From: Pelomonas sp. CA6
GTDB taxonomy: Bacteria; Pseudomonadota; Gammaproteobacteria; Burkholderiales; Burkholderiaceae_C
Length of the DNA stretch: 64,000 nt
Assembly: GCF_022549225.1 (NCBI RefSeq)
Contig: NZ_JAKZFD010000015.1
Span: 1-64,000, forward strand
Direction: 5' to 3'
Positions 56,925 through 64,000 of this stretch are shown here, piece after piece (position 1 is the stretch's first letter; each line of letters starts with the position of its first letter). The translations under genes and the position numbers were made by a program. The notes below the pieces were generated by a model. It had not been told where the DNA came from. It did not search any database and worked only from the letters and a program-made list of their open reading frames with translations.

Positions 56925-58034
56925 ATGAGTCCGCCGATGTCCGATCCCCGCTCCGCCCCAGCCCCAGACGCCGATGAGGACGATGCCAGCGCGGCGTTGC
57001 AAGTCGACCTGTTCGGTGCGGACGAAGCTCCCGCGGCCACGCCGGCCACCACAGCCCGACGCGCTCCGGCCGGAGCCGTGCAGGCCGCCGCGACGCAGCC
57101 GGACGATCTGGCGTTGGCGCGCACGCTGCCCGCCAGCCTGAGGCTGGGCACCTCGTCCTGGACCTATCCGGGCTGGGAGGGCCTGGTCTGGGCCGGCCGG
57201 CACAGCGAGAGCCAGCTGTCCAAATCGGGCCTGCGCGCCTATGCCCGCCATCCGCTGCTGCGCGCCGTCGGCATCGACCGCGGCTTCTACCGTCCGCTCA
57301 CGGCCAGCCAGTACGAGCGCTACGCGCTGCAGGTGCCCGAGGACTTTCGCTTCACCGTCAAGGCGCCCAGCCTGGTCTGCGATGCGCTGATACGCAGCGA
57401 GGACGGGCGCGGCAAGGAGCTCAATCCGGCCTTCCTGGACCCCGCGCTGGCGGTGCAGGAATTCGTACAGCCGGCACAGGAAGGCCTGGGCGCCAAGACC
57501 GGCGCACTGGTGTTCCAGATCAGCCCGCTGCCGCCCGCGCTGCTGCAGCGCCTGCCAGAGCAGCTGGAGCGGCTGCGCCGCATGCTGCGGGCGTTGCCCG
57601 CCTTACACGAACGGGCGCCGCAGGCGGTCGTGGCCGTGGAGGTGCGCGACCCGCAATGGCTCACGCCCGATTTCGTCGCCGTGCTGCGCGAAGCCGGGGC
57701 CAGGTATTGCCTGGGCTTGCACCCCAAGCTGCCGCCCATCGAGCAGCAACTGCCGCTGCTGCGCGCGCTGTGGCCGGGCCCGCTGGTCTGCCGATGGAAC
57801 CTCAACCGTCTGCACGGTCCCTATGGCTATGAAGAGGCCGAGCGCCGCTATGGCGAGTTCGACCGCATGCAGGACCCGGACCCATCCACGCGCGCCGTGC
57901 TGGCCCGCGTCGCCCATGCCACCGCGCGGGCCGGCCACCCGGTCATGGTCACGATCAGCAACAAGGCCGAAGGCTCGGCCCCGCTGAGCGTGCGCGCGCT
58001 CGCTCAGGCCTTGGCCGCGCAAGCCGCCGCCTGA
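56925..58034 (+). CDS. DUF72 (YecE-like) protein
   Basis: A 369-residue protein with a TIM-barrel-like DUF72 domain: RLGTSSWTYPGWEGLVW, then VGIDRGFYRPLTASQYERYA, FRFTVKAPSLVCDAL and LVFQISPLPPALL. The first 65 residues are a low-complexity Asp/Ala-rich extension (PAPDADEDDASAALQVDLFG) that resembles a clamp- or protein-binding tail and is not part of the domain. Function is unknown. The ATG at 56925 is used. The 3' end overlaps the convergent MFS gene by 31 bases. Confidence 0.85.
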   Translation: MSPPMSDPRSAPAPDADEDDASAALQVDLFGADEAPAATPATTARRAPAGAVQAAATQPDDLALARTLPASLRLGTSSWTYPGWEGLVWAGRHSESQLSKSGLRAYARHPLLRAVGIDRGFYRPLTASQYERYALQVPEDFRFTVKAPSLVCDALIRSEDGRGKELNPAFLDPALAVQEFVQPAQEGLGAKTGALVFQISPLPPALLQRLPEQLERLRRMLRALPALHERAPQAVVAVEVRDPQWLTPDFVAVLREAGARYCLGLHPKLPPIEQQLPLLRALWPGPLVCRWNLNRLHGPYGYEEAERRYGEFDRMQDPDPSTRAVLARVAHATARAGHPVMVTISNKAEGSAPLSVRALAQALAAQAAA

Positions 58035-59233
58035 GCCGGCCGCGGTCCGAACAGCCGGCAGCTCCGCGGCGCGAAGCGCAACACCAGGGCCAGCATCAGC
58101 AGCACGCCCAGCGCCATCAACACCCAGGCCTGGGTCAGGTCGGCGAGGCGCTCGCGGATCAGGCCCGCCACCACGGGCATCAGGCTGGCGACCAGATAGC
58201 CGCCGCCCTGCACGAAGGCCGTCAGCTCGCTGGCGCCCTGCGCGTCGTCCACATGGTCCAGCGCCAGGATCAGCGAGAGCGGGAACAGTGCGCCTATGCC
58301 CAGTCCGGTCAGAAACACCGCCGGTGCCATCAGCGCCAGCGGCGCCACGATCAGGCAGCCCAGGCCCGCCAGCAGCGACAGCAGCACCGCCGCCAGCGGC
58401 ACGCGCCGGTCCGGGAAGCGATGGATGAAGACCGAGACCAGCAGCCCCGAGACCACCTCGGCCACCGTCAGCCCCGCGAGCAGCAGGCCGCCAGCGGCGC
58501 GGCTCTGGCCCAAGCTCACGTAATAAGGTGGGAGCCAGGCCAGCACCAGCGTATAGGCGCCGGTACCCAGACCAAAGAACAGCATCAGGCTCCAGGCGCG
58601 CGGCAGGCGCCAGACCGCCGGCGTGGACCGCGCCTGCAGCCCCACGCCGGCGCCCCGGGCCGCGGGCGCCGCGCGCCACCACAGCAGTGCCGCCGCGGCC
58701 GCCGGCACGGCCCACAGCGCCAGCCCCGCCTGCCAGCCCAGCTGCGCGGCCACCCCGGCCGCGCTGGCCGCCGCCACCGCGGCGCCGCCCATGATGCCGG
58801 TGGTGTACAGCCCCATGGCCCGGCCCGCGCCGGCACCGAAGCTCGCCTTGAGCACGCCTGGCATCAGTGCCTGCACCAGTGCGATGCCCAGCCCCGCGGC
58901 GGCGGCGCTGCCCAGCAAGCCCGCCGTGCCGGGCAGCAGCAGGCGCGCCGCGCAGGCCAGCGCCACGAGCAAGGTACCGAGCACGATGCCGACACGCTCG
59001 CCCAGCAGGCGGCGCAAGCGGCCGCCGGCCAGCGCGCCCAGCCCCATCATCGCCACCGGCAAGGTGGTCAGCAGCCCGGCCCCGGCCGAGCCCATGCCGG
59101 TTTCGCGTTCGATGAGGTCCAGCAACGGGCCCTGCACCGCCATCACCGGCCGCAGGTTGAGCGCAACGGCCACGATGGCCAGCAGCAGCAGCCCGGCGGC
59201 TGGCGCCGGTGCTGCGGAAATACGAGACTTCAT
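58004..59233 (-). CDS. MFS transporter, CynX/NimT-like
   Basis: A 409-residue transporter with 12 hydrophobic segments. The opening LLLLAIVAVALNLRPVMAVQGPL, with the LNLRP motif, is the mark of the CynX/NimT (cyanate/nitroimidazole) subfamily. It also shows GLGIGALFPLSLILALDHVDD. AAGGAGGATC directly precedes the ATG. It is divergent from a MarR gene and presumably controlled by it through the operator at 59299-59316. The substrate is unknown. Confidence 0.87.
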   Translation of the reverse strand: MKSRISAAPAPAAGLLLLAIVAVALNLRPVMAVQGPLLDLIERETGMGSAGAGLLTTLPVAMMGLGALAGGRLRRLLGERVGIVLGTLLVALACAARLLLPGTAGLLGSAAAAGLGIALVQALMPGVLKASFGAGAGRAMGLYTTGIMGGAAVAAASAAGVAAQLGWQAGLALWAVPAAAAALLWWRAAPAARGAGVGLQARSTPAVWRLPRAWSLMLFFGLGTGAYTLVLAWLPPYYVSLGQSRAAGGLLLAGLTVAEVVSGLLVSVFIHRFPDRRVPLAAVLLSLLAGLGCLIVAPLALMAPAVFLTGLGIGALFPLSLILALDHVDDAQGASELTAFVQGGGYLVASLMPVVAGLIRERLADLTQAWVLMALGVLLMLALVLRFAPRSCRLFGPRPAQAAACAAKA

Positions 59234-59298
59234 GATCCTCCTTGTCGTCGACGAACCTCGGGTGGGCACCGATGGCCGCCCCGCGTTCCTGGCGCTAT

Positions 59299-59316
59299 TA
59301 TCTTTCCATCAAGATA
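59299..59316. promoter_or_regulatory. MarR-type operator
   Basis: TATCTT-TCCATC-AAGATA is a perfect 6-bp inverted repeat with a 6-base centre in the 101-base gap between the divergent MFS and MarR genes. This size and AT-rich form are typical of MarR binding sites. Confidence 0.75.
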
Positions 59317-59334
59317 CTTTTCAGCGAGATAACC

Positions 59335-59898
59335 ATGGGCGAGGTGCAGGCTAAGGACAGAGCCGCGGCAGCCGCCGCGCAATGGCGCGACGAACGTCCG
59401 GACATCGACGCATCGGCGATGGAGCTGGTCGGACGGCTGGCTGAACTGGCACTGGTGATCGGCCGCGACCACGTGCAGCCGCTGTTCAGCGACCTGGGCC
59501 TGGGCAGCGGCGAGTTCGACGTATTGGCCACGTTGCGCCGCAGCGGCGCCCCTTACGCACTGACGCCGACCGCCTTGTACGAGGCGGCGATGATGTCCTC
59601 CGGCGGCATGACCGCGCGCCTCGACCGCCTGGAACAGGCCGGCCTGATCGCGCGCCAGCCGCATCCCAGCGATCGGCGCGGCACCCTGGTGGCGCTGACG
59701 CCCGCCGGGCTGGCGCTGATCGATCGCACCTTGCCACTGCACGTGGCCAACCTGGAGCGCGTGCTGGCGCCGCTGGGCGCGGCGCAGCGGCGTCAGCTGG
59801 GCGAGCTGCTGACGCGCTGGCTCGCCGGCCTGCAATCCGGCGGCGAACCGGCCGCCTCGCGTCGTCGCGCCTCAGCCGCGGGCCGGCCAACGGCCTAG
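59335..59898 (+). CDS. MarR-family transcriptional regulator
   Basis: A 187-residue winged-helix regulator. Helix-turn-helix and wing: TPTALYEAAMMSSGGMTARL, then DRLEQAGLIARQPHPSDRRG, with the DxRG motif of the beta-wing. LFSDLGLGSGEFDVLATLRRSG precedes it. It probably represses the divergent MFS gene and itself, released by a ligand. The ATG giving MGEVQAKD is chosen. The 3' end overlaps the convergent cyclic-phosphodiesterase gene by 27 bases. Confidence 0.92.
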   Translation: MGEVQAKDRAAAAAAQWRDERPDIDASAMELVGRLAELALVIGRDHVQPLFSDLGLGSGEFDVLATLRRSGAPYALTPTALYEAAMMSSGGMTARLDRLEQAGLIARQPHPSDRRGTLVALTPAGLALIDRTLPLHVANLERVLAPLGAAQRRQLGELLTRWLAGLQSGGEPAASRRRASAAGRPTA

Positions 59899-60420
59899 CA
59901 GTTCGTGTCGCGTCAGGCCTTGCAGGCTGTCGATCAGCTGCAGCTCGTCGGCGCGCCAACCGGGCACCGCCAGCGCCTGGGGCGCCAGGCTGCGCTCGTC
60001 GTAGAGCAGGGTCAGGTGGGGAACATAGCGCTGCCGCCCCGGCCTCAGGCCCTCGCGGGCAAGACCTGACACCAGGCTCGCATGCAACGCGCGCACGCCG
60101 TCCAGCCCGGCGCCCCCGCCCAGCACCCAGGGATGGTGGCCCTCGCCGCGGCCAAAGCTCAGCAACTGGTCGAAGGCCAGCTCGAAGGCCGGCCAGGCCA
60201 GCGACTCGCCGGCACGCCTCGCGGCGTCGACCAGCGCCGGATCGGGCGGCTGCTCGGTCGTGCCCAGATGCACCAGCGTGATGTGGAAGCGCTCATCGCG
60301 CAGCGGACGGCCGCTCAGGCCATGTGCGGCGCGCAGCTGCGCGGCCAGGCGGCCAATGCGGGCGGCCTCGACCGCTGGCGGCTTGAGGGCAAAGAACAGG
60401 CAGTGCCGGACCATGGTCAT
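59872..60420 (-). CDS. thpR: RNA 2',3'-cyclic phosphodiesterase (2'-5' ligase-like)
   Basis: A 182-residue 2H phosphoesterase with two HxT motifs, FHITLVHLG (about 45-53) and VPHLTLLY (near 140), plus the basic cleft residues between. It probably opens 2',3'-cyclic RNA ends; the family is called ThpR/LigT. The N-terminus RHCLFFALKPPAVEAARIG is standard. The ATG at 60420 is used; one two codons later also fits. A 281-base region without genes lies upstream. Confidence 0.88.
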   Translation of the reverse strand: MTMVRHCLFFALKPPAVEAARIGRLAAQLRAAHGLSGRPLRDERFHITLVHLGTTEQPPDPALVDAARRAGESLAWPAFELAFDQLLSFGRGEGHHPWVLGGGAGLDGVRALHASLVSGLAREGLRPGRQRYVPHLTLLYDERSLAPQALAVPGWRADELQLIDSLQGLTRHELLGRWPARG

Positions 60421-60701
60421 GCATCCCCTTGCGCCCGTCGTCGGCGCCCGCTCCCATTCGATCGCCAACGAACGATCAGAGAACGTCTGTGGGCCACGAA
60501 GACTCGAGATGACAAGCGCACCATACCAAGTTCACGCGTCCCAAGCTCAGGCGGTCCTTATGGCGGGGCTTGCGGGATGGCAACGCCGTCATTCGACGAC
60601 CCGCCGCGGATCCAGTCTCCCGGGCGCGCCCCGAGCACGACCCATGAAGGCCGCCCGACTGCAGCCCACGCTGCCCGTCACGACGGCACAGGCGGGCCGC
60701 A
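60421..60701. other. Intergenic region between thpR and cho
   Basis: 281 bases with mixed composition. An imperfect inverted repeat GATCG...CGATC lies near 60460-60480, close to the thpR start. No ORF with protein-like composition, and no clear terminator for the repair operon, was found. Confidence 0.5.
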
Positions 60702-61535
60702 TCACCCCCCATCCCTCACTTGCACAATTTCGAATTCGCGCCCCAAGAGCGGGCGAACCAGCAGCCGATAGATGTCCGCATCAAACGACTGCTGAATGCC
60801 TGCGCCAATGCGGCCTCGGCGGCTGCAATCGGTGTGGAGATAGCGCCACTCGTGCACCTCGTGGCTCTGGACCCAGTCCCCCGCCCTCTCGACGATGCGG
60901 ACCGCCGTCGCATAGGGCCAGGCATGCACACGGAATGCGTCGAGGGCTTCTCGCAGACGCTCGTCATGCACCTGCCGCGGCTCGCGCCCCACACAGGCGC
61001 CCCGGCAGCGGCCGACCTGAAGCGCGAAACATCCCCGCGAGCCGATGGCCTCCAGCCCCAGCAGGCCCAAGCAGAGGTCGTGCGCCTTCGCCTGGGACCG
61101 CAGATGGTCGGCCGCGGCATGCCTGGATTTGAACGGGCCGAAACACCCCGCTTCGCGCCCAAACGGCGCATCGGCCAGCGTCTCGATGCGCGGCTGCAGC
61201 GCCCCACCCTCCAGTGGCACCAAGCGCAGGACGTGAAGGCGGCGGGTACGGCGCAGACGCTGATTGAACAACGGCATGCGCTGCTTGATCAGGCTGGCCT
61301 CGAGCAGCAAGGCGCCCAACTCGCCCGCGGTTTCGATGTATTCGATCCGTCGCACCTGGCGCATCAGGGCCGCCTCCTCGGGGGCGCGCAGGTGCGACAG
61401 GAAGCGGGCCCTCAGATCCACGCTCTTGCCGATGTAAAGCGGCAAGGCCGAATCGCCGAAGTACAGGTAGACACCCGTGCTGCGCGGTAGCGTCCTGGCC
61501 AGGGCGCGCGCGCTCGGGAGATCCAGGGCGCTCAT
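60702..61535 (-). CDS. cho: Cho-type GIY-YIG excision endonuclease
   Basis: A 277-residue UvrC-like nuclease that makes the 3' incision during nucleotide-excision repair. The GIY-YIG domain starts GVYLYF (21-26) and LYIGKSVDLRARFLSHL, with the catalytic Glu expected in GELGALLLEASLIK. The C-terminal part is the UvrC-like segment found in Cho (GRCRGACVGREPRQVHDERL onwards); there are no UvrC helix-hairpin-helix or RNase H domains. The ATG overlaps the photolyase-like gene stop (ATGA). It is the third gene of a repair operon. Confidence 0.88.
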   Translation of the reverse strand: MSALDLPSARALARTLPRSTGVYLYFGDSALPLYIGKSVDLRARFLSHLRAPEEAALMRQVRRIEYIETAGELGALLLEASLIKQRMPLFNQRLRRTRRLHVLRLVPLEGGALQPRIETLADAPFGREAGCFGPFKSRHAAADHLRSQAKAHDLCLGLLGLEAIGSRGCFALQVGRCRGACVGREPRQVHDERLREALDAFRVHAWPYATAVRIVERAGDWVQSHEVHEWRYLHTDCSRRGRIGAGIQQSFDADIYRLLVRPLLGREFEIVQVRDGG

Positions 61536-62812
61536 GAATCGCCCACGCCGGTTCTTGATGCTCGCGCCACGGTCGTCGCCGCGCCGGACACCGGTTGCCC
61601 ATTGGCCCAGCCCCGCAGCCCTGGCAGATCCTCGCAGTGGCGAATGCCCTGGATGCTGCGCGCCCACCAGGCCGAAAATGAACGGCAGGTCGGGTCGACG
61701 GCCGGGAAGAGCTTCGGCGCGGGGCGCTGACGCACCGCCGCCGGCAGCCAGCGGCTGACATGGGGATTGGCCTGGGTCTGGACCTCCTGGGCACCGCGCA
61801 GCAGGTGGGCCAGGGACGCGCCGTCGCCATACCAGTCATAGGAGGCCAGGGCGCCCATGCGCGTCGCCACGAAGCGCCAGCGCCGCCCACGCCAGGGCCA
61901 GCGGAGGTGGTAAGGCTCCGGCCACCAGCCAATGCAGAGCCGGTCGGCCGGCAGATCGTCCGGCGGCTCACCCAAGGCCCAAGGATGGACCAGCCACACC
62001 GTGCGGCCGCGCACCACCTCCGCCGGCGGCGGCCGGCCTGTCTGCGGAGGGCGGGAGGTCGTTGCGGGCGGCTCACTTCGCGGGCCGCCCTGGGTTCCCG
62101 GCCAGGATGCCAGGCCTCGCGCCATCGCCTCCAAATGGGCGTAGCTCGTGTCGATCGGCGTGCCCGGGCTGTGCCAGTCCTCGGGCGCGAAGCGCGACAC
62201 ATTCTCGGCATTGAACAGATAGGGCTTCGCGCTGGCCGTCCCCGCGACCCATTGCCAGCTCAGGTGGTTGCAGCCCAGGTCGCCGTCCATCAGGTGGCCC
62301 AGCAGCCAGTCCGCCGCGCAACGCCAATGGACCTGGCGCGCGTGCACCACATAGCTGGCCAGCCAGAGGCGCGCATGGTTGTGCAGATACCCGCTCGCAT
62401 AGAGCGTGCGCACCGCCCTGTCGATGACCGGCAGCCCGGTTCGGGCCTCGCGGATGTCCCGCGGCATGTCAAGCGCGTAGGCTTCATCGGGACGCGGCCC
62501 CGGCCACAGCGATTCGAGAATCGCGTCGCCGCGGGCTTCCCAGACATGATGGAAATACTCCCGCCATCCCAGCTCCATCACCCAGCGGTGCTGCACGGCC
62601 CTCAGCGGGCCCTGCGGATCCCGCTGCAAACCGAGCCCCAACACCTCGGGCAGGCTCACCAAGCCATGCGTGATGTAAGGCGACAAGCATGACACCGCGC
62701 CGTCCAGCCGATTGCGTGTCCGCGCATACGCCGAAGGGTTGAAGGCGGCGATGCGCGCCAGCGCCGCCTCGCGCGTGGGAGGGAAGTCCACGTGCGGTTG
62801 CTCGGCGGTCAT
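61532..62812 (-). CDS. Photolyase-like FAD-domain protein with a distinct C-terminal domain
   Basis: A 426-residue protein. Residues about 10-215 are the photolyase/cryptochrome FAD-binding domain: NRLDGAVSCLSPYITHG, VMELGWREYFHHVWEAR, TGLPVIDRAVRTLYASGYLH and GDLGCNHLSWQWVAGTASAK. The usual N-terminal antenna domain is missing. After a disordered Pro-rich linker (about 230-270) comes a separate domain of about 150 residues (RTVWLVHPWALGEPP, LCIGWWPEPYHLRWPW, PKLFPAVDPTCRSFSAWW). Its alpha/beta look suggests a relocated Rossmann-like antenna domain, which is inference. It overlaps both neighbours. Activity is unproven. Confidence 0.8.
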   Translation of the reverse strand: MTAEQPHVDFPPTREAALARIAAFNPSAYARTRNRLDGAVSCLSPYITHGLVSLPEVLGLGLQRDPQGPLRAVQHRWVMELGWREYFHHVWEARGDAILESLWPGPRPDEAYALDMPRDIREARTGLPVIDRAVRTLYASGYLHNHARLWLASYVVHARQVHWRCAADWLLGHLMDGDLGCNHLSWQWVAGTASAKPYLFNAENVSRFAPEDWHSPGTPIDTSYAHLEAMARGLASWPGTQGGPRSEPPATTSRPPQTGRPPPAEVVRGRTVWLVHPWALGEPPDDLPADRLCIGWWPEPYHLRWPWRGRRWRFVATRMGALASYDWYGDGASLAHLLRGAQEVQTQANPHVSRWLPAAVRQRPAPKLFPAVDPTCRSFSAWWARSIQGIRHCEDLPGLRGWANGQPVSGAATTVARASRTGVGDS

Positions 62813-64000
62813 CACAGGCCCGGGCCTTGTGCGGCAAGGCGCAGCGCCTGCGCCCGCTCGCGGATGGCGGCGCGTTCCGCGTCGGGCAGGCGCTGCAGGT
62901 TGCGGACTTGCATGACCATGCGGCTGTTGCCGGCCAGCAGCACCTCATGGCGCATCAGGAAATCCCAGTACAGCGTGGTGTAGGGGCAGGCGCGCTCGCC
63001 CAGCCGCTGCGCCGGGTCGTAGCGGCAGGTCTTGCAGGGCCCGCCCATGCGCTCGATGTATTTGCCGGTGGCCACATAGGGTTTGCTGGCCATCAGGCCG
63101 CCGTCCGCATGCTGACTCATGCCCAGGGTGTTGGGCAGCTCCACCCATTCGACGGCATCGACATAGACGGCGAGAAACCAGTCGTGCACCTGGCGTGGCC
63201 GCACCCCCAGCAGCAAGGCGAACAGGCCAACCACCATGAGCCGCTGGATGTGGTGGGCGTAGCCCAGCGCCAGGGTTTGCCGGAGCACCTCGCGCAGACA
63301 GGCCATCTGCGTGTCCCCGGTCCAATACCAGGCCGGCAGCGCCTCGCCCGCGCCCAGGGCATTGCGCTCCAGGTAGTCCGGCATCTGCGTCCAGTAAAGG
63401 CCGCGCACGTATTCGCGCCAGCCCAGGATCTGGCGGATGAAGCCTTCGGCGCTGCGCAGCGGCACGCGCCCGGCCCGGTAGGCGTCCTCGGCGGCCTTCA
63501 CCACCTCGCGCGCGCCGAGCAGCTTCAGGTTGAGGGCGGCCGACAGTTGCGAGTGGTACAGCCAGGGCTCGCCCGGCCACAGGGCGTCCTCGTAGGGCCC
63601 GAAGAGCGCCAGCCGCTCGTCGATGAACTGCTGCAGCGCCGCCAGTGCCTGCTCGCGATTCACCGGCCAGGCAAACGCATCCAGGCGGCCGGGGTGGCGG
63701 ACAAAGCGCTGCGCGACCCAGGCCAGCACCTCGCGGGTCGTCGCGTCGGGCTCGAAGCGCGGCGGCGGCGGCAGGCGCCCCGGCCCCTCGGGCCCAAAGG
63801 CCTCGCGGTTGTCGGCATCAAGGTTCCAGCGCCCGCCCGCGGGCTTGCCGCCGTCCATCAGCACCCCGTGACGCTGGCGCAGCTCGCGGTAGAAGAACTC
63901 CAGGCGCAGCTGCTTGCGCGTCCGGGCATGGGCACTGAATTCGCGCACCGTGCTGAAGAAATGCCGGTCTTCGCGCAGCTCAAGCGGCACGCCCGCATCG
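62812..64000 (-). CDS. Fe-S cluster (6-4) photolyase/cryptochrome (5' end beyond the window)
   Basis: The C-terminal 396 codons of a FeS-BCP family protein (PhrB of Agrobacterium type), which repairs (6-4) photoproducts. The cluster ligands are recognisable: CKTCRYDP...ERAC has exactly the C-x2-C-x12-C spacing of PhrB, with the fourth Cys likely in MACLREV. Other landmarks are FIRQILGWREYVRGLYW, HHIQRLMVVGLFALL and VELPNTLGMSQHADGG. The frame runs open to the right edge, so the start lies outside. The stop overlaps the next gene's ATG by one base (TGATG). Confidence 0.92.
   Translation of the reverse strand, partial: DAGVPLELREDRHFFSTVREFSAHARTRKQLRLEFFYRELRQRHGVLMDGGKPAGGRWNLDADNREAFGPEGPGRLPPPPRFEPDATTREVLAWVAQRFVRHPGRLDAFAWPVNREQALAALQQFIDERLALFGPYEDALWPGEPWLYHSQLSAALNLKLLGAREVVKAAEDAYRAGRVPLRSAEGFIRQILGWREYVRGLYWTQMPDYLERNALGAGEALPAWYWTGDTQMACLREVLRQTLALGYAHHIQRLMVVGLFALLLGVRPRQVHDWFLAVYVDAVEWVELPNTLGMSQHADGGLMASKPYVATGKYIERMGGPCKTCRYDPAQRLGERACPYTTLYWDFLMRHEVLLAGNSRMVMQVRNLQRLPDAERAAIRERAQALRLAAQGPGL

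Noticed and set aside
60476-60712. 78-codon minus-strand ORF between cho and thpR
   Set aside because: Composition is unlike the neighbours, no ribosome-binding site, no recognisable domain.

Overview
The window is a chromosomal segment from a high-GC betaproteobacterium, most likely of the order Burkholderiales. The Rubrivivax/Roseateles/Leptothrix group is my best guess, from gene content and protein style; no marker such as rRNA is present to fix the genus. Coding density is high, many neighbouring genes overlap by 1 to 4 bases (ATGA, GTGA, TGATG), and almost everything is core or persistent genome. I see no insertion sequence, prophage, integron, CRISPR array, tRNA or rRNA gene.

Layout. 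1-5.4 kb: rarA, lolA, ftsK and a Crp/Fnr-type regulator on the minus strand. 5.6-7.3 kb: trxB, then rpmB-rpmG. 7.3-12.3 kb: a DUF3016 protein, a membrane fatty-acid desaturase, an RsmB-type rRNA methyltransferase, DUF1653 and DUF1345 proteins, and purN. 12.3-15.2 kb: trpS, a DUF3717/DUF1289 protein and a MATE exporter as one coupled unit. 15.2-18 kb: a Cpx-like envelope-stress unit (Spy-like protein, response regulator, sensor kinase). 18-22.6 kb: clpA-clpS, a cold-shock gene and icd. 22.7-34 kb: a microaerobic respiration island with a TauE/SafE-like protein, hemN, fnr, and the cbb3 oxidase cluster ccoI-ccoS-ccoN-ccoO-ccoQ-ccoP-ccoG plus a short FixH-like protein. 34-39 kb: a DUF192 protein, a QseC/TctE-like two-component pair, Fe superoxide dismutase and xseA. 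39-44 kb: exbB-exbD-lpxK-Trm112-kdsB, adk and a short-chain dehydrogenase. 44-48 kb: tonB-exbB-exbD-exbD-TPR. 48.5-55.2 kb: a four-gene peptide-type ABC transporter with fused ATPases. 55.3-60.4 kb: ldcA, tadA, a DUF72 protein, a divergent MFS/MarR pair and an RNA 2',3'-cyclic phosphodiesterase. 60.7-64 kb: a coupled DNA-repair operon (Fe-S photolyase, FAD-domain photolyase-like protein, Cho nuclease) that runs off the right edge.

How the genes fit together. Fnr is encoded beside hemN and the cco cluster. I can read an FNR site between hemN and fnr, and a perfect one inside the end of ccoS placed correctly for a promoter driving ccoNOQP. The Spy/CpxR/CpxA-like unit carries a CpxR-type GTAAA-N5-GTAAG box upstream, consistent with autoregulation. 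The MFS/MarR pair shares a clean inverted-repeat operator, and the short-chain dehydrogenase has a LiuR-like palindrome.

The least ordinary items are four. The first is the FAD-domain-only photolyase homologue, whose C-terminal domain may be a displaced antenna domain, coupled to an Fe-S photolyase and Cho. The second is a pair of tandem DnaA-box-like sites beside an AT-rich patch before exbB. The third is a perfect 14-bp inverted repeat directly before xseA. The fourth is the unusual ABC transporter, with a substrate-binding protein that appears anchored at both ends.
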